Source of the DNA: Xenorhabdus nematophila ATCC 19061 | Lineage (GTDB): Bacteria; Pseudomonadota; Gammaproteobacteria; Enterobacterales; Enterobacteriaceae | Length of the DNA: 64,000 bases | Reading direction: 5' to 3' | Assembly: GCF_000252955.1 (NCBI RefSeq) | Contig: NC_014228.1 | Span: forward strand, 1-64,000 | Shown: piece after piece, positions 11,661-20,550 of the stretch | Layout of the letters: every line of letters begins with the position of its first letter | Numbering within the stretch: the stretch's first letter is position 1 | Position numbers and translations under genes: made by a program | The notes under the pieces: generated by a model | What the model was told of the DNA's origin: nothing | The model's database searches: none | The model's input: the letters and a program-made list of their open reading frames with translations, nothing else

Positions 11661-11780
11661 CAGATAAGTATGCTGCACAATCTGCCATGTTATTTTTTAT
11701 CAGATAAGTATGCTGCACAATCTGCCATGTTATTTTTTATCAGATAAGTATGCTGCACAATCTGCCATGTTATTTTTTAT
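11661..11780. repeat. Three perfect 40-bp tandem repeats upstream of the monooxygenase gene
   Basis: Units 11661-11700, 11701-11740 and 11741-11780 are identical; each begins CAGATAAGTATGCTGCACAA and ends TATTTTTTAT. The array begins 31 bases upstream of the monooxygenase start codon, so it occupies the promoter. Each unit repeats the same potential regulator site, and copy number could vary by slippage. Confidence 0.95.
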
Positions 11781-12217
11781 TTGTAGGCGTAACCATTTGC
11801 ATTTATGTTGGGGGAGTATCAGGATATTAACAGGTAGGTCATTTTAACCTCTGCACTAACTCTATTGCTCTTCACATTATTGTTTTGTTAGTTATATTTT
11901 TAAATCTATTCGAAAACATAGCCATTTTAAAAAATTAATTACATAATTTTATTATAACCAAGATATATTTATCGATGGAAAATATACAATTAATAATTAC
12001 AAATTTTGGTATCTATGTTACATACAGTTAATCTCACTGAGTCTAAGATAAATATATAATGCCAATTCCATTTCAACTCTTAGATTTTAGGTTATTATTT
12101 GCAGTGAGTTAGTTTTTACTCTCATATTCTACCTGTCTGGTTTTTTTAATGGCATTTAATCTAACACACCATCAATACAAGCCGTTTTAAAAATAACAAG
12201 CCGTGGAAATGATTCGA
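11781..12217. other. AT-rich non-coding region, nothing recognised
   Basis: About 440 bases of strongly AT-rich sequence upstream of the monooxygenase repeats. I find no convincing reading frame, RNA or repeat. It may hold upstream regulatory sequence. Confidence 0.4.
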
Positions 12218-12239
12218 TGTGCAGCCAAGTGGCTGCACA
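12218..12239. other. Perfect 10-bp stem hairpin
   Basis: TGTGCAGCCA and TGGCTGCACA are separated by two bases, forming a near-continuous palindrome about 50 bases downstream of the MFS remnant's stop. No T-run follows on either strand, so it is not a standard terminator; it could also be a binding site or element end. Confidence 0.5.
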
Positions 12240-12287
12240 AAAGAAATGGCATTATTCGACTGCTGCGCGAAAATACCAAGATCCATA

Positions 12288-12694
12288 CTATTTTCTTCTC
12301 TTCTGTTTCAATACCATAAACACAATCAAACTGACGGCGGACATTCCGAAACAATAAGCCACCAGTGGCCAGGCACTATTGCCATCAAGCACCAAAGTCA
12401 TAAGCGTTCCCAATCCGCCTACAATCAGACTTTCGATACTGTAATACAACGCAACAGCCGTGCCCGAGGCATCGCCAAAATCCCGAAGCGCCCCATTTGC
12501 CGTCACTGAAACGACAAGCACCATACCGACCGCAATCAACCACATTGGTATCCATGACAAAAATCCGCTCAGAAAGTGAGATCTAGCGGCAATCTGCCTG
12601 TTCATGATCAACATCAACGAGAGGAGATCACCGCAACAACGACTAAAAAAAGAGTTGTTGCGGTTTAGCGAACTGTTAGTGGAGTGAGCGCCAT
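12288..12694 (-). pseudogene. MFS drug-efflux transporter remnant with large internal deletion
   Basis: The C-terminal about 100 residues of a 12-TM MFS exporter are recognisable (GTAVALYYSIESLIVGGLG, then AWPLVAYCFGMSAVSLIVF and KQKRRK, stop at 12288). It has the flavour of the MdfA/Bcr group. Upstream, an ATG at 12694 behind AGGA starts MALTPLTVR, which looks like a genuine N-terminus but stops after nine codons. About 300 residues are missing between them. A 10-bp inverted repeat sits near the apparent junction. As it stands it cannot encode a transporter. Confidence 0.65.
12631..12663. repeat. 10-bp inverted repeat at the MFS deletion junction
   Basis: CCGCAACAAC (12631-12640) and GTTGTTGCGG (12654-12663) are perfect inverted copies around a 13-base A-rich loop. 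The location at the apparent deletion scar suggests involvement in the rearrangement or a small element footprint. Confidence 0.6.
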
Positions 12695-12780
12695 ATTTTT
12701 ATCCTATTGATATTATTTGATTGTTTATACCCTATAAACTTCAAGTATAGAGAGTATATTTCCCGTTTTCCTTTTGACCC

Positions 12781-12840
12781 AAGGAAGAGTACCTTCAATT
12801 TACTGACAAGGTGCTGATGTTTATCCGGCGCTCTGCTTGA
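12781..12840 (+). pseudogene. Possible transposase 3' scrap
   Basis: A 19-codon open tail reads KEEYLQFTDKVLMFIRRSA and stops at 12838-12840. It has the style of the last residues of an IS transposase, preceded in frame by a stop. Too short for assignment. Confidence 0.2.
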
Positions 12841-12876
12841 GTGTATTAGATATGAGGCGTACCTATTCTGTTAAGA

Positions 12877-14025
12877 TCAAATACTATCCTGATATTTACC
12901 TATTTCCTGATTTAGGCATTCCAATCGTTTTACCAGTGTTTTTCTTCTTTCTATATGCCTGGCAAATATCTGATAGCGTGGAATAAATTCTGCCAGTGCG
13001 TTATTCACGCGATAAGCATCATACAGATCTTTCATTTCTCTGGCCGCTTTATCATAAGCACTGGCATGGCCTTGTTCACTGTATTTCTTCACATTTTCCC
13101 AATGAACTTCTCTTGAGGAAAAGACAACATTGAGCCGCTTAATTTCTGCAAGCCACTCTTGTTCACGTCTTTGTTCTTCAGCTAATAGACGTTCACGAGC
13201 TATTTCTTCATTCGCAGTCTGCCAATAAGCATTAAGTGACGAGGGACTCAACCAATATTTATAATCATTGTGGGTTAATGGCTTATCAATCAATGAGCGA
13301 GCTTGGTTTGCAATAAGTTGCCCTTGCTCAAACAAAGATTTCAATAGCAGATCCTTATCTGAGGCAGACAGCCTGTTAATTTGTTCTTCTGCGGTCAGAT
13401 GTGTAACCTTTGCAGTATGTGCCTGTGATGATTTAAGCAATTTATCCAAGGCATTATACGCTTCAGGAGGGATACCAAATAATTCTGCAAAGGCAGATTG
13501 AGCTTCGGATAATTGTTTAAAATTGAAATTAATCAGAGGCAGTTCATCCAATGTCTCATCACCATCAAATGCACTTTTCAGCCAAGGCAGATATAACAGG
13601 CGATAATCTCCTTCCATCAGCTCAGAACGTAACTCAACTAAATGATCTAAATAATCTTTTGCATCGTCATCGTCCATATAGTAATCATTTTCTTCTACGG
13701 AAAAGATGAATAACAGATAGTTTTTCCCTTTCTCGCAGATTACGGAATCTCCATCCTCAATGCTCATAAATGCCAAAGGAATCGTATCTGGTGGCACTTT
13801 CAGGTAGCAAATAACCTGTCCCCAATCTGCATAATAGAACCCCACATCAAAGTACTGCGCCATTAATTCAGCGGGTTCAGCCTTCAAATCACTATAGTTA
13901 TAATGAACAGTAAAATGATTTGAACTTATTTCGGCGCGGCTTGAGATAGTTCTCAGCTCAGATTTTTGCTTCGCAGACAACACACCATCAAGTCGTTTAA
14001 AATGATAATATTGATATTCACTCAT
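12877..14025 (-). CDS. Conserved hypothetical protein beside the restriction island
   Basis: A 382-aa soluble protein starting MSEYQYYHFKRLDGVLSAKQ. I recall a conserved family with this opening (MSEYQYYEF...), including the SRAEIS and 'YFDVGFYYADWG' stretches, but no function is established to my knowledge. The middle is acidic (ENDYYMDDDDAKDYL); the C-terminal half (about 200-382) is rich in Lys, Glu and Arg and looks helical or coiled-coil. No signal peptide or membrane span is visible. Before the IS insertion it lay about 107 bases downstream of the metallopeptidase stop on the same strand, so it may belong to the hsdMSR transcript. Confidence 0.7.
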   Translation of the reverse strand: MSEYQYYHFKRLDGVLSAKQKSELRTISSRAEISSNHFTVHYNYSDLKAEPAELMAQYFDVGFYYADWGQVICYLKVPPDTIPLAFMSIEDGDSVICEKGKNYLLFIFSVEENDYYMDDDDAKDYLDHLVELRSELMEGDYRLLYLPWLKSAFDGDETLDELPLINFNFKQLSEAQSAFAELFGIPPEAYNALDKLLKSSQAHTAKVTHLTAEEQINRLSASDKDLLLKSLFEQGQLIANQARSLIDKPLTHNDYKYWLSPSSLNAYWQTANEEIARERLLAEEQRREQEWLAEIKRLNVVFSSREVHWENVKKYSEQGHASAYDKAAREMKDLYDAYRVNNALAEFIPRYQIFARHIERRKTLVKRLECLNQEIGKYQDSI

Positions 14026-14156
14026 GGTTAAATCGCTATAAATTTAGATTCACATAAGAAAAGGGTTGAGTTTTTGGAGCGCTATTTTAAGGTGCATTAT
14101 TTGGAGCTGGAGGGTTAAAAGGTTATCTATAATCAATACTCCCACTCATCATTAGA

Positions 14157-15359
14157 TGTACTAGTCGCGACTTGATCTGACAGTTACCCACTTTGTTATC
14201 GGCGACTGTCAGATTATATTTGGGTCAAATTTTTTTCTGCCCAAATGGATTTCCCATCCTGAAGGGTTTCTATTGGTGTCCGGCCGCAACACATTTTTCC
14301 TTGATGAGTGCGGTGATTGTTGTAATTGTCCATCCATTTGTCCAGATCTTTTTGTAACTCATCCAATGAGCCATACAATTTCTTTCTGAACGTCACTTGA
14401 TAAAATTCATTCAGGATGGTTTTGTGAAACCGTTCACAGATGCCATTGGTTTGCGGTGACATCGCCTTTGTCCTGGTATGGTCGATATCATTGACAGCCA
14501 GATACAGTTGGTAATCATGGTGCTCAACACGCCCGCAATATTCGGTGCCTCTGTCTGTCAGAATACGTAACATCGGCAATCTATGAGCGCTGAAGAACGG
14601 CAGCACACGGTCATTCAGTAAATCCGCCGCCGTAATGGGCGTTTTACTCGTATAGAGTTTCGCGAAAGCCACTTTACTGTAAGTATCGACGAAAGTTTGT
14701 TGGTACAAGCGTCCCACGCCTTTAAGATTACCGACATAAAAGGTATCTTGCGACCCTAAATAGCCAGGATGAGCGGTTTCAATTTCGCCACAAGCTTCGT
14801 CATCATGCTGCTTACGTTCAAGGGCGGCGACCTGCTCGTCAGTCAGGATAATGCCTTCGTCAGCCACTTTCTTTTCAAGGGCTGCCAGGCGCTTTTTGAA
14901 GTTCTCAAGATGATGTCTGAGCCAGATAGAACGGACACCACTGGCAGACACAAAGATGCCTGCTTTTCTGAGCTCATTACTCGTTCTGGCCTGCCCATAG
15001 GCCGGGAATTCGATGGCCGAGTTGATAACGGCGTGTTCGGTCTCCGCATCCACACGGTTCTTCAGATTAGGGGTTTTTCTGCTTTGGTTGATTAATGCAT
15101 CAATCCCGCCCGTTTCAACGAGTTCCTGATAACGATAAAACGTATCTCTGGATACGCCCATCACTTTACAGGCTCTCGAGACATTACTGAGTTCTTCAGC
15201 GAGATTAAGCAGACCCGCCTTGTGTTTGATGATGGGATTGCTAGTATAAAGCATGAGAGTGACCTCTTAGTCTTTGATTATGGATTCATCACCTTTAATC
15301 AAAGTCGGTAACTCTCTTCTTTTCAAACTGAAGTGTCAGATCTGGTCTGAACTAATACA
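14157..15359 (-). mobile_element. IS481-family insertion sequence, complete, 1203 bp
   Basis: The ends read TGTACTAGTCGCGACTTGAT (left) and, inverted from the right, TGTATTAGTTCAGACCAGAT. They match at about 20 of 27 positions and have TGT...ACA termini. The 8-bp direct repeat TCATTAGA flanks it at 14149-14156 and 15360-15367. Removing the element and one repeat copy restores an open C-terminus of the neighbouring metallopeptidase gene, ending NDEWEY and stopping at 14133-14135; this independently confirms the boundaries. One transposase gene fills it. Confidence 0.9.
14214..15254 (-). CDS. IS481-family transposase
   Basis: A 346-aa DDE transposase, full length. The N-terminal helix-turn-helix (about 15-45, NLAEELSNVSRACKVMGVSR) is followed by an rve-type catalytic core with DTFYVGNLKGVG (Asp170), ILTDRGTEY (Asp234) and NGICERFHKTI (Glu274). 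The typical 'NNHRTHQGKMCCGRTP' end motif is present. It reads in the same direction as the interrupted operon. No internal stop or frameshift, so it may be active. Confidence 0.93.
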   Translation of the reverse strand: MLYTSNPIIKHKAGLLNLAEELSNVSRACKVMGVSRDTFYRYQELVETGGIDALINQSRKTPNLKNRVDAETEHAVINSAIEFPAYGQARTSNELRKAGIFVSASGVRSIWLRHHLENFKKRLAALEKKVADEGIILTDEQVAALERKQHDDEACGEIETAHPGYLGSQDTFYVGNLKGVGRLYQQTFVDTYSKVAFAKLYTSKTPITAADLLNDRVLPFFSAHRLPMLRILTDRGTEYCGRVEHHDYQLYLAVNDIDHTRTKAMSPQTNGICERFHKTILNEFYQVTFRKKLYGSLDELQKDLDKWMDNYNNHRTHQGKMCCGRTPIETLQDGKSIWAEKNLTQI

Positions 15360-16057
15360 TCATTAGATAGTGGCAAAATGCTTAACAACCTTTTCCTTTC
15401 TCTCCAATCAGGTAAATAGCCGTCCATATAAGTCATAAATCGCTCATTATGTTTGCGCTCTAAAAGATGCACTAGTTCATGAACCAAAATAAATTCCAGA
15501 CACTCCAGTGGTTTTTTTGCCAATTCTAAGTTTAGCCAGATACTGCCAGAAACAGTATTACAGCTACCCCATTTGGTTTTCATTTTTTTGATGCCCCATG
15601 ACGAAGGCATCACACCAATAATGGGTTGCCAGTGCATTAACAGCTTTTCTATTCGTTCTTTTAAAGCTGCTCGATAATAATCTGAAAGTACCTGTGCTTT
15701 TTTCTCAAATGGAGCGCCATAAGGAACATAAAGATAAATCTTTCCTCCACTAGTCTTAACTTGTTGCTTACCGACATGTTCCACAATGTTTAAACGATGT
15801 CGTCTTCCCCAAAGGTAGTGACATTCGCCATTAACCATCTCACGTTCTGATTGGCGTGGTTGGCGTGCAAAATCCTGCTGCTGTTTTTTAATCCAGGGGA
15901 TACGGCTGATAACCGCCATTCGAATGGCGGTATCACTCATATGCATCGGTGCTGAAATCCGTACAATCCCATCAGGAGGCAACACACTGATATGCAGGTT
16001 CTTTATCGCTTTGCGATTGAGCTGCATATCTATTTCGCCAATCTTCAACTGTGCCAT
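15323..16057 (-). CDS. YgjP/DUF45-type M48-like metallopeptidase, C-terminus altered by IS
   Basis: A 244-aa zinc peptidase-like protein with HELVH (193-197) followed by His203, the YgjP/DUF45 arrangement; substrate unknown. Its ATG overlaps the hsdR stop by one base (TGATG), so translation is coupled to hsdR; this gene family often sits beside type I restriction genes. The last 11 residues (VLVQTRSDTSV) are encoded by the right end of the IS. The ancestral end was EWEY, with its stop at 14133-14135 beyond the IS. Catalytic residues are untouched, so the protein may still work. Confidence 0.88.
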   Translation of the reverse strand: MAQLKIGEIDMQLNRKAIKNLHISVLPPDGIVRISAPMHMSDTAIRMAVISRIPWIKKQQQDFARQPRQSEREMVNGECHYLWGRRHRLNIVEHVGKQQVKTSGGKIYLYVPYGAPFEKKAQVLSDYYRAALKERIEKLLMHWQPIIGVMPSSWGIKKMKTKWGSCNTVSGSIWLNLELAKKPLECLEFILVHELVHLLERKHNERFMTYMDGYLPDWRERKRLLSILPLSNDVLVQTRSDTSV

Positions 16058-19000
16058 CAGCGGTAGTCTCTCTGCGTTTTAGCAAGTTCCATTATCTTAT
16101 CAATATCCACTTTATATTCGGCAGTTTCGTCACGAAGTGCATTCGCGATTTCACGTTCTTTAAATCTGTCATTTACCCAATCTGCTTTTTTCGTATCACG
16201 TATTGTTTTGTCAATGCAGATAGCCAGATCCGTATTCTGATCGAAATTATCATAAAACGCCCGTTTAGGAGGGGTATCAATATCAGGTGGGTAGGCGGCA
16301 GTGTTCTGATTCGGGCGAACAACCTTTTTAGCGAGATCACGGATTTTTTCCAGATATTCCTGATAGTTTAGTGCATTTTGACGACGTAAAGCGATCAATT
16401 CATCCAGCAAAACAGACATATGTTCGTAATATCTCGGGTTAACAGGGTTCTCATCAACAATCGTTTTACGTACGTTATTTTCTATTGTTTCTGCCATCGC
16501 CTCGGGATCTTTACGTATTCCCTCAGGTAAATCCTCTCCCGCTGCCGCACCTTTCTGAATAATAAGTTCCAAAAGACCAATTTCTTCAAAATCCATGAGA
16601 ACTTCACTGTCGTCCGCCCGGATATACATATCTATAAGACTACGCATCGCCGGTTCGTAACGTTTCATTTCAACCTTATCTTTGCTGGCGAGTTTAATCT
16701 CGTCACGTACTTTTTCATAATGAGCTACTTCTGCACGGATTTTCTCCATCTGTGCAGGAGAATATCCAGCAATGGTCATTTCATTGGCAATATTTGCGAA
16801 AGCACGCAACAGCTTTGCTACACACTGATATAGTGCCAAACGTAACGCTTCTTTTTCAGACAGCAATTCAGGATCAGCTCCCGATTCACAGCAAAAATAG
16901 TGAATATAATCTACCGTGTTACGTGGAGCTTTAACTGGTTCACATAACGCTCTAACCATCTCCAATGCCGCATCCAGATTTAATCTGGCTTGTTCCAGAC
17001 GATTTTTCAACAGCCCATCGATATCCTTCTTGTCGTATCCGTCAAATACCTCTTTGGTATAATCGGATATCGCTTTATTCAGGGAACGGAACAAATCTTT
17101 ATAATCAATAATATAGCCATATTCTTTGTCATCTCCATCCAGACGGTTAACTCGGCAAATGGCCTGGAATAAATTATGGTCAGACATGTGTTTATCAATA
17201 TAAAGATAAGTCGCGGAAGGCGCATCAAAACCTGTCAGCAATTTATCTACCACGATAAGTAAACGCATTTGTCCTGGCTCATCAATAAATTGCTGTTTTA
17301 CTTTCGTTTCAAACTCTTCAACCCGGTTAGCAACTTTATCTTCTGGTTGTTCAAAATAATCAGCCAGCATTTTACGATAAGTTTTATATTTAGCTAGCTG
17401 CTCTGTCAGGCCTTCTCCCGTTTCTTCTCCTTTAATACTTGCAGAGTCTGGCTTATAGCTGGTGATAATTGCTACTTTCCCAGCAAGGTCTGTTTGGCTG
17501 AACAAATCGTAAACGGTACAAGCTTGATGAATGCTGGAGCAAACCAACATGGCATTTCCTCGTCCATCCATCAGGCGTGGACGTTTCATCATATCCAACC
17601 TGATATCCATAACGATCATTTCCAAACGTGATTTACTGGAAAGAACCTTCTGCATTGTTCCCCATTTCTGCTTCAACTGGGTTTTGCCCAAACGGGACAA
17701 TCCTTGTGTATTAGCTTCAAACCATTCGTCGATTCTTTTTTGCGAAGTCAGATACTGATCAATATCACGGGCTTCATAACGCAAATCCAGTATTACGCCA
17801 TCAGAAACAGCTTCATCGAACTTATATGTATGAATAAAACTACCAAATACTTCAATGGATTTTTTCTTGTCTTTTTTCATTAAAGGTGTACCGGTAAAAC
17901 CAATAAACACGGCTTCCGGTAATATAGATTTCATCGCATCATGCAATTTACCGGATTGAGTCCGGTGACATTCATCAACAAATACAAACAGATCACCTTT
18001 CGCTCTGAAATCACTCGGCAATGATTTTTTGAGTTCTTTGATGTATTCATCCGTTGCCGCATCGTCTTCTGCTTCAGACCGATGACCAAATTTATGTACT
18101 AAAGAACAAATCAGCCACGGATTTGGCCGATTAAGATTGAAAATCAGATCGGCACCACTTTTAGTGCGATAAATATTTTCTTCTACCCCAGTAAAAACTT
18201 TTTCGATCTGTGCATCCAATTCAGTGCGGTCGGTGACAATCAACACGCGGCTATTTGGCACATTTTCCCGTATCCATTTTGCCAGCCAAACCATAGTCAG
18301 GCTTTTTCCTGAACCTTGTGTATGCCAAATAATGCCACCTTCGCGTTGGAAAATACGTTTTTTTGCAGCCTCAACACCAAAAAATTGATTATGACGACAA
18401 GCTTTTTTAACGCCTGCATCAAACACAATAAAATCGTGAATTAATTGTAGAAAACGTGGTTTGCTGCAAATTCGGCTGAGGTGAAAATCCAAACGATAGG
18501 GGTAAGGGTTATCGATCCCTTCTTTCCATTCCAGATAATATTTTTCAGGTGTACCAATAGTACCGTAGCGTAACCCTTGTGTGTCATTCCCTGCCATCAC
18601 CAGTTGCATGGTGCTGAAAAAGTCACGGATGAACTCTTTTTTCTGGTTATCCAGATTCTGACGAATACCTTCTGAAACGGAGACACTTGAACGCTTCAGT
18701 TCGATAATTCCCAAAGCAATGCCATTTACATACAGGACGATATCTGGCCGTTTTTTATTTTCTCCTTTAATGGAGACTTCTTCAGCAATGGCAAAATCAT
18801 TGGCTTCTGGGTTGTGCCAGTTAATCAACCAAATAGTCTGATGCTGCTCACCCACATCTTCTTTTTCTTTAATGCCATAGCGCAACAAATTATAGACATC
18901 TTTATTGGCATAATAGAGCTTATTCCCATCGCCCAGCGCGGCGGTATTAATCAACTGACGCAACACACGGCCAATCAATGTTCCACTGATTCCCTGCTTT

Positions 19001-19146
19001 TTTAACCATGCAGTCAGTATATCTACGTCAATATTCTTATTGTCTCTGTCCTGTAAATTTCCCAGATAACGATAACCTAATTCCGTCTGGAAAAATTTGA
19101 CAATGCGATCTTGAGTTACGCGTTCGCGCTGGCCTACGGTGCTCAT
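16057..19146 (-). CDS. hsdR: Type I restriction enzyme, endonuclease/translocase subunit HsdR
   Basis: ATP-dependent DNA translocase and nuclease of the restriction complex. Length 1029 aa, close to the EcoR124 (type IC) subunit. The N-terminal nuclease shows PD (134-135) and an E-x-K at Glu149/Lys151 in IIELKRS. Walker A is TQGSGKS (about 276-282), the helicase motif II is DECH (about 391-394) and motif III is GFTGTP (about 417-421). The C-terminal helical region contacts HsdM. It starts 45 bases after hsdS and is coupled to the metallopeptidase gene. Confidence 0.96.
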   Translation of the reverse strand: MSTVGQRERVTQDRIVKFFQTELGYRYLGNLQDRDNKNIDVDILTAWLKKQGISGTLIGRVLRQLINTAALGDGNKLYYANKDVYNLLRYGIKEKEDVGEQHQTIWLINWHNPEANDFAIAEEVSIKGENKKRPDIVLYVNGIALGIIELKRSSVSVSEGIRQNLDNQKKEFIRDFFSTMQLVMAGNDTQGLRYGTIGTPEKYYLEWKEGIDNPYPYRLDFHLSRICSKPRFLQLIHDFIVFDAGVKKACRHNQFFGVEAAKKRIFQREGGIIWHTQGSGKSLTMVWLAKWIRENVPNSRVLIVTDRTELDAQIEKVFTGVEENIYRTKSGADLIFNLNRPNPWLICSLVHKFGHRSEAEDDAATDEYIKELKKSLPSDFRAKGDLFVFVDECHRTQSGKLHDAMKSILPEAVFIGFTGTPLMKKDKKKSIEVFGSFIHTYKFDEAVSDGVILDLRYEARDIDQYLTSQKRIDEWFEANTQGLSRLGKTQLKQKWGTMQKVLSSKSRLEMIVMDIRLDMMKRPRLMDGRGNAMLVCSSIHQACTVYDLFSQTDLAGKVAIITSYKPDSASIKGEETGEGLTEQLAKYKTYRKMLADYFEQPEDKVANRVEEFETKVKQQFIDEPGQMRLLIVVDKLLTGFDAPSATYLYIDKHMSDHNLFQAICRVNRLDGDDKEYGYIIDYKDLFRSLNKAISDYTKEVFDGYDKKDIDGLLKNRLEQARLNLDAALEMVRALCEPVKAPRNTVDYIHYFCCESGADPELLSEKEALRLALYQCVAKLLRAFANIANEMTIAGYSPAQMEKIRAEVAHYEKVRDEIKLASKDKVEMKRYEPAMRSLIDMYIRADDSEVLMDFEEIGLLELIIQKGAAAGEDLPEGIRKDPEAMAETIENNVRKTIVDENPVNPRYYEHMSVLLDELIALRRQNALNYQEYLEKIRDLAKKVVRPNQNTAAYPPDIDTPPKRAFYDNFDQNTDLAICIDKTIRDTKKADWVNDRFKEREIANALRDETAEYKVDIDKIMELAKTQRDYR

Positions 19147-19191
19147 TCCTTTCTTACCTTAACGTTGGTTATTCCGATTCAGTTAATTTTC

Positions 19192-20550
19192 TTATATCAG
19201 ACGAGTTTTACCAGTGAGTAGCTCTTGCATCATGCCTTGTTTAATTTGACGAGTTTTATCCAGTTTCTGTTCAAGTGCTTGGATTTCTGTATCCATATCC
19301 GAGAGGATTGTGGCGATGGCGGTTTGCTCATTAACACTGCCTAATTGAATTTTCAAGTTTTTAACATCTGAACTGTTGATTGCTGGATAATTAGAACCAG
19401 AAATCAGCATATCAATTTGATTATTGATCACCGCTGAGAAAAAATGTTGATATAGGTAACCAGGACGCAGCTTATCTTTTAAGCACCTAACCACACTGAA
19501 ACCTGTCGAACAAACTAAATCTCTTACGTCCTCTCGGACGAAATAGTGTGACATCAGATTAGGTCTAACAGTTGAGATCAATACATCACCTTGCTGTAAC
19601 ACACGTCTTGCTCTTAATGGAGCTGTATTAAAAGTACATTTAACAGTACCCAAAAGAACCCCAGCGTCTATTTGCTCAAGAGAAATATAATCAAATTTAT
19701 AATCTAGTGATGTTGTTGAACCTAAATTTTCAGGGTCAACGAAACCAACATCCTTTATACATATAATCTCCCAATCCTCAGGAATCTCTCCTAATTCGCT
19801 TTGCTTATACCCTTTTTTCGAGCCATTTTCACACAAAGCAAACTGTGGCAAGCGAGTACGACCTGTTAGCAACTGCTGCATGGTTGCTGTTTTGATGGCT
19901 TGCTTTTTTGCTAGTAGAGTTTCCAGCTCACTGATCAGCACATCGATATCGGACAGAGTGTTGGCAATAGCAATTTGTTCTATATTATTTCTAGGACAGG
20001 GTAATAAAAAGTTTTGTATGGCTTGCAAAGGAACCCTTTTGTGCCCTGCACTTCCTACCATCTCAGATTCGAGTGTTTTTCTGAAATACTTTTTAGTCGT
20101 CCAAAAGTAAATAAAATCAGCATTAGTATGTTTTGTAGCTCTAAGAACATGGAATTCGGTGCTACCAATGCCGATTTCAGTTAACAAGTTCTTTGTATGA
20201 CACCCTTTACCATTCTCAAAACATGGTGTTATCTTTGCTACTAATACATCACCTTTTTCGAAATAAGTTAAGCCGCCCTTTAAAGAGCCATATTTCACCT
20301 TGTGTTGCGATAAAAGCTGAGCATTTTCTGATAAATCTTGCATACCAATAAAAATGACATCATCATTTGATTTCAATGCTTTTCGGGGGAGTTTATCTTC
20401 AAATAGGTCACCAAAAAAGACAGCATCCCAGTCCTCTGGGATCACTCCGACTTCCGTTTTCTTATAACCCACAGGTATAATGGTATCTGCTATTTCAGTT
20501 ATATCCTTATCTCTGATTTCTAATACCTGTTCCACCGTCACAACGTCCAT
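19192..20550 (-). CDS. hsdS: Type I restriction enzyme, specificity subunit HsdS
   Basis: Reads the bipartite DNA target for methylation and restriction. The 452-aa protein has two target-recognition halves with visible internal duplication: GYKKTEVGVIPEDWD and GYKQSELGEIPEDWE open the halves, and IANTLSDIDVLISELETLL...LLTGRTRL and IATILSDMDTEIQALEQKL...LLTGKTRL close them. The closing repeats are the conserved helical spacers. The start overlaps the end of hsdM by 13 bases. The target sequence cannot be deduced by eye. Confidence 0.95.
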   Translation of the reverse strand: MDVVTVEQVLEIRDKDITEIADTIIPVGYKKTEVGVIPEDWDAVFFGDLFEDKLPRKALKSNDDVIFIGMQDLSENAQLLSQHKVKYGSLKGGLTYFEKGDVLVAKITPCFENGKGCHTKNLLTEIGIGSTEFHVLRATKHTNADFIYFWTTKKYFRKTLESEMVGSAGHKRVPLQAIQNFLLPCPRNNIEQIAIANTLSDIDVLISELETLLAKKQAIKTATMQQLLTGRTRLPQFALCENGSKKGYKQSELGEIPEDWEIICIKDVGFVDPENLGSTTSLDYKFDYISLEQIDAGVLLGTVKCTFNTAPLRARRVLQQGDVLISTVRPNLMSHYFVREDVRDLVCSTGFSVVRCLKDKLRPGYLYQHFFSAVINNQIDMLISGSNYPAINSSDVKNLKIQLGSVNEQTAIATILSDMDTEIQALEQKLDKTRQIKQGMMQELLTGKTRLI

